From assembly GCA_964485405.1 (NCBI GenBank), contig CAZAJG010000088.1, forward strand, positions 1 through 6,444: DNA of 6,444 nucleotides. The letters run 5' to 3'. How positions within the stretch are numbered: the stretch's first letter is position 1; each line of letters begins with the position of its first letter. Positions 3,784-6,444 of this stretch are shown piece by piece. The DNA is from CAKZNE01 sp964485405. Lineage in GTDB: Bacteria > Bacteroidota > Bacteroidia > Flavobacteriales > Schleiferiaceae. The notes below the pieces were generated by a model. That model made no database searches and was not told the DNA's origin. It saw only the letters and a list, made by a program, of their open reading frames with translations. Position numbers and translations under genes: made by a program.

Positions 3784-6444
3784 GCCCTTCCTTTTTTAGT
3801 TTTCTTTCCTCTCTCAAACTGTATAAAACCGGTACTATAAAGTAAGTTACTGAGGCTATTATCATTCCTCCAAAAGCGGGAATAGCCATAGGGATCATAA
3901 TATCAGACCCTCTTCCTGTAGAAGTTAGTACGGGTAATAGTGCTATAATGGTCGTAGCAGAAGTCATTACAGCAGGTTTGATTCTCCTCTTCCCAGCTTC
4001 TACAATGGCCTCTCTAATCTTCCATATGGAGTTGGGTTTATTTCGAGCCATACTTTGATCTAAATAAGTACCAATGAGCACACCATCATCCGTAGCTATA
4101 CCAAAGAGCGCTATAAATCCTACCCAAACCGCTACACTCAGGTTGATTTGATGCATTTGGAACAGATCTCTCATATTGCTTCCAAAAATTGAAAAGTTGA
4201 AGGCCCATTCCTGATTGTATAGATTGAGCATAATGAAAGCTCCACTAAAGGCCATAGCTATACCTGCAAAAATCATGAGTGAAGTGGAAAATGACTTAAA
4301 CTGTAAATACAAAATCAAGAAAATGATCATTAAAACAAGGGGCACAATCACTTTGAGCCTTTTTTCTGCCCTTAACTGGTTCTCATAACTTCCAGAAAAT
4401 TTGTAGCTCACTCCGGATGGAACTACCAATTCACCTTGATCGATCTTATTCTGAATAAAGCGCTGTGCTTCATTTATCACATCTACCTCGCCAAAACCTG
4501 GTTTTTTATCCAGCAGTACGTATCCCAATAAAAAGGTGTTTTCACTTTTTATCATTTGTGGCCCTCTTAAATACTCAGAGGTTAACAACTCATTCAAAGG
4601 GATTTTTACACCTAAAGGAGTAGATATATAAATGTTTAGCAAGCTATTGGGATCGTTTCTAAGTTCACGAGGGTATCTAATTCTTACCGGAAATCTTTCT
4701 CTTCCCTCCACCGTAGAGGTAACTTCCATTCCTCCAATGGCGGTTTCTATAGTATGCTGCACATCTTCTATATTCAAGCCGTATCTAGCAATAGCTTCTC
4801 TATCAATATCCAAATGGATGTATGGTTTCCCCACTATTCTATCGGCAAATACTGCTTCTGTTTTTACAGATGGAACTTGCTTTAAAATATTCTCTAGCTC
4901 AATACCAAAATCTTCAATGGTTTTTAAATCGGGGCCGTATACTTTTATACCCATAGGTGCACGCATACCCGTTTGGAGCATAACCAGCCTGGTTTCTATG
5001 GGTTGTAGCTTGGGCGCTGAAGTAACACCAGGGATTTTAGTTACGCGTACAATCTCATTCCAGATATCATCAGCAGATTTAATCTCTGTTCGCCAGTTTC
5101 TGAAATACTGTCCATAATCACTAGGTATCAACTCTTCTACACCAATTCCAGCTAGGCGCGCTTCCTCTTGACTTAAAGTATCTCCAGAAACAAGGATGAA
5201 GTTCTTATCCTCATCTACCTTAAACCGTACCCGCCTGCCATTTTCATTCAGAATATATTCAGGTTTATAGTTGATGATATTTTCATACATCGATATGGGA
5301 GCTGGATCTAAAGCCGTTTCTGACCTTCCCATCTTCCCTACCGCCAATTCAACTTCAGGTATATTGGCGAGTAACATATCCAGCTGCTGAACTGTTTTTT
5401 TGTTCTGCTCCATACCCGCATGCGGCATAGAAGTGGGCATTAGTAGGAATCTCCCTTCATCTAAGGAAGGCATAAACTCCTTACCTATACCTGGGAAAGT
5501 TTCTTTTAACTCCGTCCATAGGGTTGTCCTTTCAATATTCCACCCTACGGAATTTGTGCCTACAGCTACAAAACCAAATACCTGACTAAAACCCAACCAT
5601 ATATTGAGCCCGTAGAGTAATAGAAAGCTCGGAAGTATTAGAAAAGTCTTCTTATTCTTTAAACACCAGTTCAAAATGGGAGCGTAAAATCTTTCGATGA
5701 GTCCGAATGCTCCTAAAATGATGGCCACCAAGGTGGCTACGAAAAAGAAATTGATGAAAACGGATTTACTCGCACCTAAAGGCATCCAGTGATTGGCTAA
5801 CAGCCAGATCACCGAAATACAAGCTATAATAATGGATAAATTTTGGGTAAACCAGTTCTTTTTTGGCACTAAAGTCTTTATAAACCAAGCTATACCAAAG
5901 GCGAAAAGTGTTAATCCCGCCCAAAGTGAAAAACCAATGCTTACCGCTAGTCCTATGGGAATGAGAAGTGCATTGAGAACATTAATAAATCTTTTACTTT
6001 TTATTTTTAATCCGAAAACCCAATGGGCAATGGTTGGCAGTATAATTAAGGCAACCAAAAGCGCTGCTATTAAGGCAAAGGTTTTAGTGTAGGCCAAAGG
6101 TCTGAATAGTTTTCCCTCCGCTGCTTCCATAGTGAAAACAGGAATAAAGCTAACAATGGTGGTCGCCACAGCTGTAACAATAGCAGATCCTACCTCAGCG
6201 GAAGCTTTATAAATGGTGTCTCGAAGGTTGTGCGCACCTTGCGCCTCGTTTACATGTTTAATTACGTTTTCGGATAGGACAATTCCTAAATCTACCATAG
6301 TGCCTATGGCAATTGCTATTCCTGAGAGCGCTACTATATTGGCATCCACATGGAAGTAGCGCATGGCAATAAAGACCATAAGAACAGCCAGCGGCAAAAG
6401 GCTAGAAATTAAAATAGAGGCCCTTAGATTAAGAACCATTACAA
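3776..6444 (-). CDS. cusA: CusA-like Cu(I)/Ag(I) RND efflux pump, N-terminal part outside the window
   Basis: C-terminal 889 or so residues of a heavy-metal RND pump, which drives proton-coupled export through the channel and adaptor encoded downstream. Residues are numbered from Met at 6439, which is internal: the frame stays open to the edge, and by alignment to E. coli CusA about 355 residues are missing. Visible are TM4 with GTMVD (Asp50) and Glu57, TM5-TM6 (about 85-140), an added hydrophobic region (about 153-250), TM7 (about 264-290), the second periplasmic domain (about 300-690) and TM8-TM12 (about 694-875). Met334, Met384 and Met487 match CusA Met573, Met623 and Met672, the three-methionine metal site; Asp378 and Glu386 match Asp617 and Glu625. 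TM4 lacks the first Asp of CzcA-type DFGxxxD, which favours Cu/Ag over Zn/Co/Cd. Oddities: Ala823 where CusA has Lys984, and larger loops. The gene overlaps the TolC start by 8 nt. Confidence 0.96.
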   Translation of the reverse strand, partial: VMVLNLRASILISSLLPLAVLMVFIAMRYFHVDANIVALSGIAIAIGTMVDLGIVLSENVIKHVNEAQGAHNLRDTIYKASAEVGSAIVTAVATTIVSFIPVFTMEAAEGKLFRPLAYTKTFALIAALLVALIILPTIAHWVFGLKIKSKRFINVLNALLIPIGLAVSIGFSLWAGLTLFAFGIAWFIKTLVPKKNWFTQNLSIIIACISVIWLLANHWMPLGASKSVFINFFFVATLVAIILGAFGLIERFYAPILNWCLKNKKTFLILPSFLLLYGLNIWLGFSQVFGFVAVGTNSVGWNIERTTLWTELKETFPGIGKEFMPSLDEGRFLLMPTSMPHAGMEQNKKTVQQLDMLLANIPEVELAVGKMGRSETALDPAPISMYENIINYKPEYILNENGRRVRFKVDEDKNFILVSGDTLSQEEARLAGIGVEELIPSDYGQYFRNWRTEIKSADDIWNEIVRVTKIPGVTSAPKLQPIETRLVMLQTGMRAPMGIKVYGPDLKTIEDFGIELENILKQVPSVKTEAVFADRIVGKPYIHLDIDREAIARYGLNIEDVQHTIETAIGGMEVTSTVEGRERFPVRIRYPRELRNDPNSLLNIYISTPLGVKIPLNELLTSEYLRGPQMIKSENTFLLGYVLLDKKPGFGEVDVINEAQRFIQNKIDQGELVVPSGVSYKFSGSYENQLRAEKRLKVIVPLVLMIIFLILYLQFKSFSTSLMIFAGIAMAFSGAFIMLNLYNQEWAFNFSIFGSNMRDLFQMHQINLSVAVWVGFIALFGIATDDGVLIGTYLDQSMARNKPNSIWKIREAIVEAGKRRIKPAVMTSATTIIALLPVLTSTGRGSDIMIPMAIPAFGGMIIASVTYFIVPVLYSLREERKLKKEGRE
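3785..3792 (-). promoter_or_regulatory. Shine-Dalgarno-like site before the GTG start of the TolC gene
   Basis: On the - strand the bases AGGAAGGG (3792-3785) precede the GTG start, with AGGA 5 nt away. This is unusually SD-like for this operon, whose other starts have no clear site. It lies inside the end of the pump gene, and it supports GTG as the real start. Confidence 0.5.

Noticed and set aside
4632..5117. 161-aa open frame on the + strand
   Set aside because: It is antisense to the conserved periplasmic domain of the pump, and the pump frame explains the sequence.
6437..6439. ATG as the true start of the pump gene
   Set aside because: The frame is open upstream to the window edge (a Val codon precedes it). 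The protein from here begins just before TM4, so the first membrane helices and first periplasmic domain must lie outside.

Overview
The window reads as a piece of a Bacteroidota chromosome, most likely of a Flavobacteriales-type organism. The reasons are: moderately low GC by eye (about 40%, not computed); a tRNA gene without an encoded CCA end; mostly no Shine-Dalgarno sites; two copies of the DUF3347 domain, a largely Bacteroidota family; and an enlarged CusA-type pump. No genus can be named from the sequence.

Layout, left to right. Positions 1-70 hold the 3' part of a tRNA-Leu(GAG) on the + strand, cut by the window edge. Positions 71-186 are a short AT-rich spacer with a rho-independent terminator that serves the genes on the - strand. 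From 187 to the right edge everything is one tightly packed - strand operon, read right to left: cusA-like RND pump (5' end outside the window), TolC-family outer membrane channel, CusB-like adaptor, then a DUF3347 lipoprotein. Junctions are an 8-nt overlap, a direct TAG-ATG contact and a 3-nt gap, so translational coupling is likely. The operon promoter and any metal-responsive regulator must lie to the right, outside the window.

Together the genes encode a tripartite heavy-metal efflux complex spanning inner membrane, periplasm and outer membrane. The pump keeps equivalents of the three methionines of the E. coli CusA metal site (M573, M623, M672) and the CusA-type, not CzcA-type, TM4 motif. 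The predicted substrate is therefore Cu(I)/Ag(I). No CusF gene is visible. Instead, metal-binding modules are attached to the adaptor (an N-terminal heavy-metal-binding domain and a C-terminal DUF3347 domain), and a second, histidine/methionine-enriched DUF3347 domain is made as a separate lipoprotein. The most interesting hypothesis is that this lipoprotein is a membrane-tethered metal donor or scavenger that fills the CusF role.

The pump also differs from E. coli CusA in several ways: about four extra membrane segments before TM7, about 54 extra residues in the periplasmic domain, a longer Met/His-containing TM9-TM10 loop, and a changed proton-relay lysine. Some or all of these may be ordinary for Bacteroidota CusA proteins. 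No mobile elements, CRISPR arrays or further genes were found.
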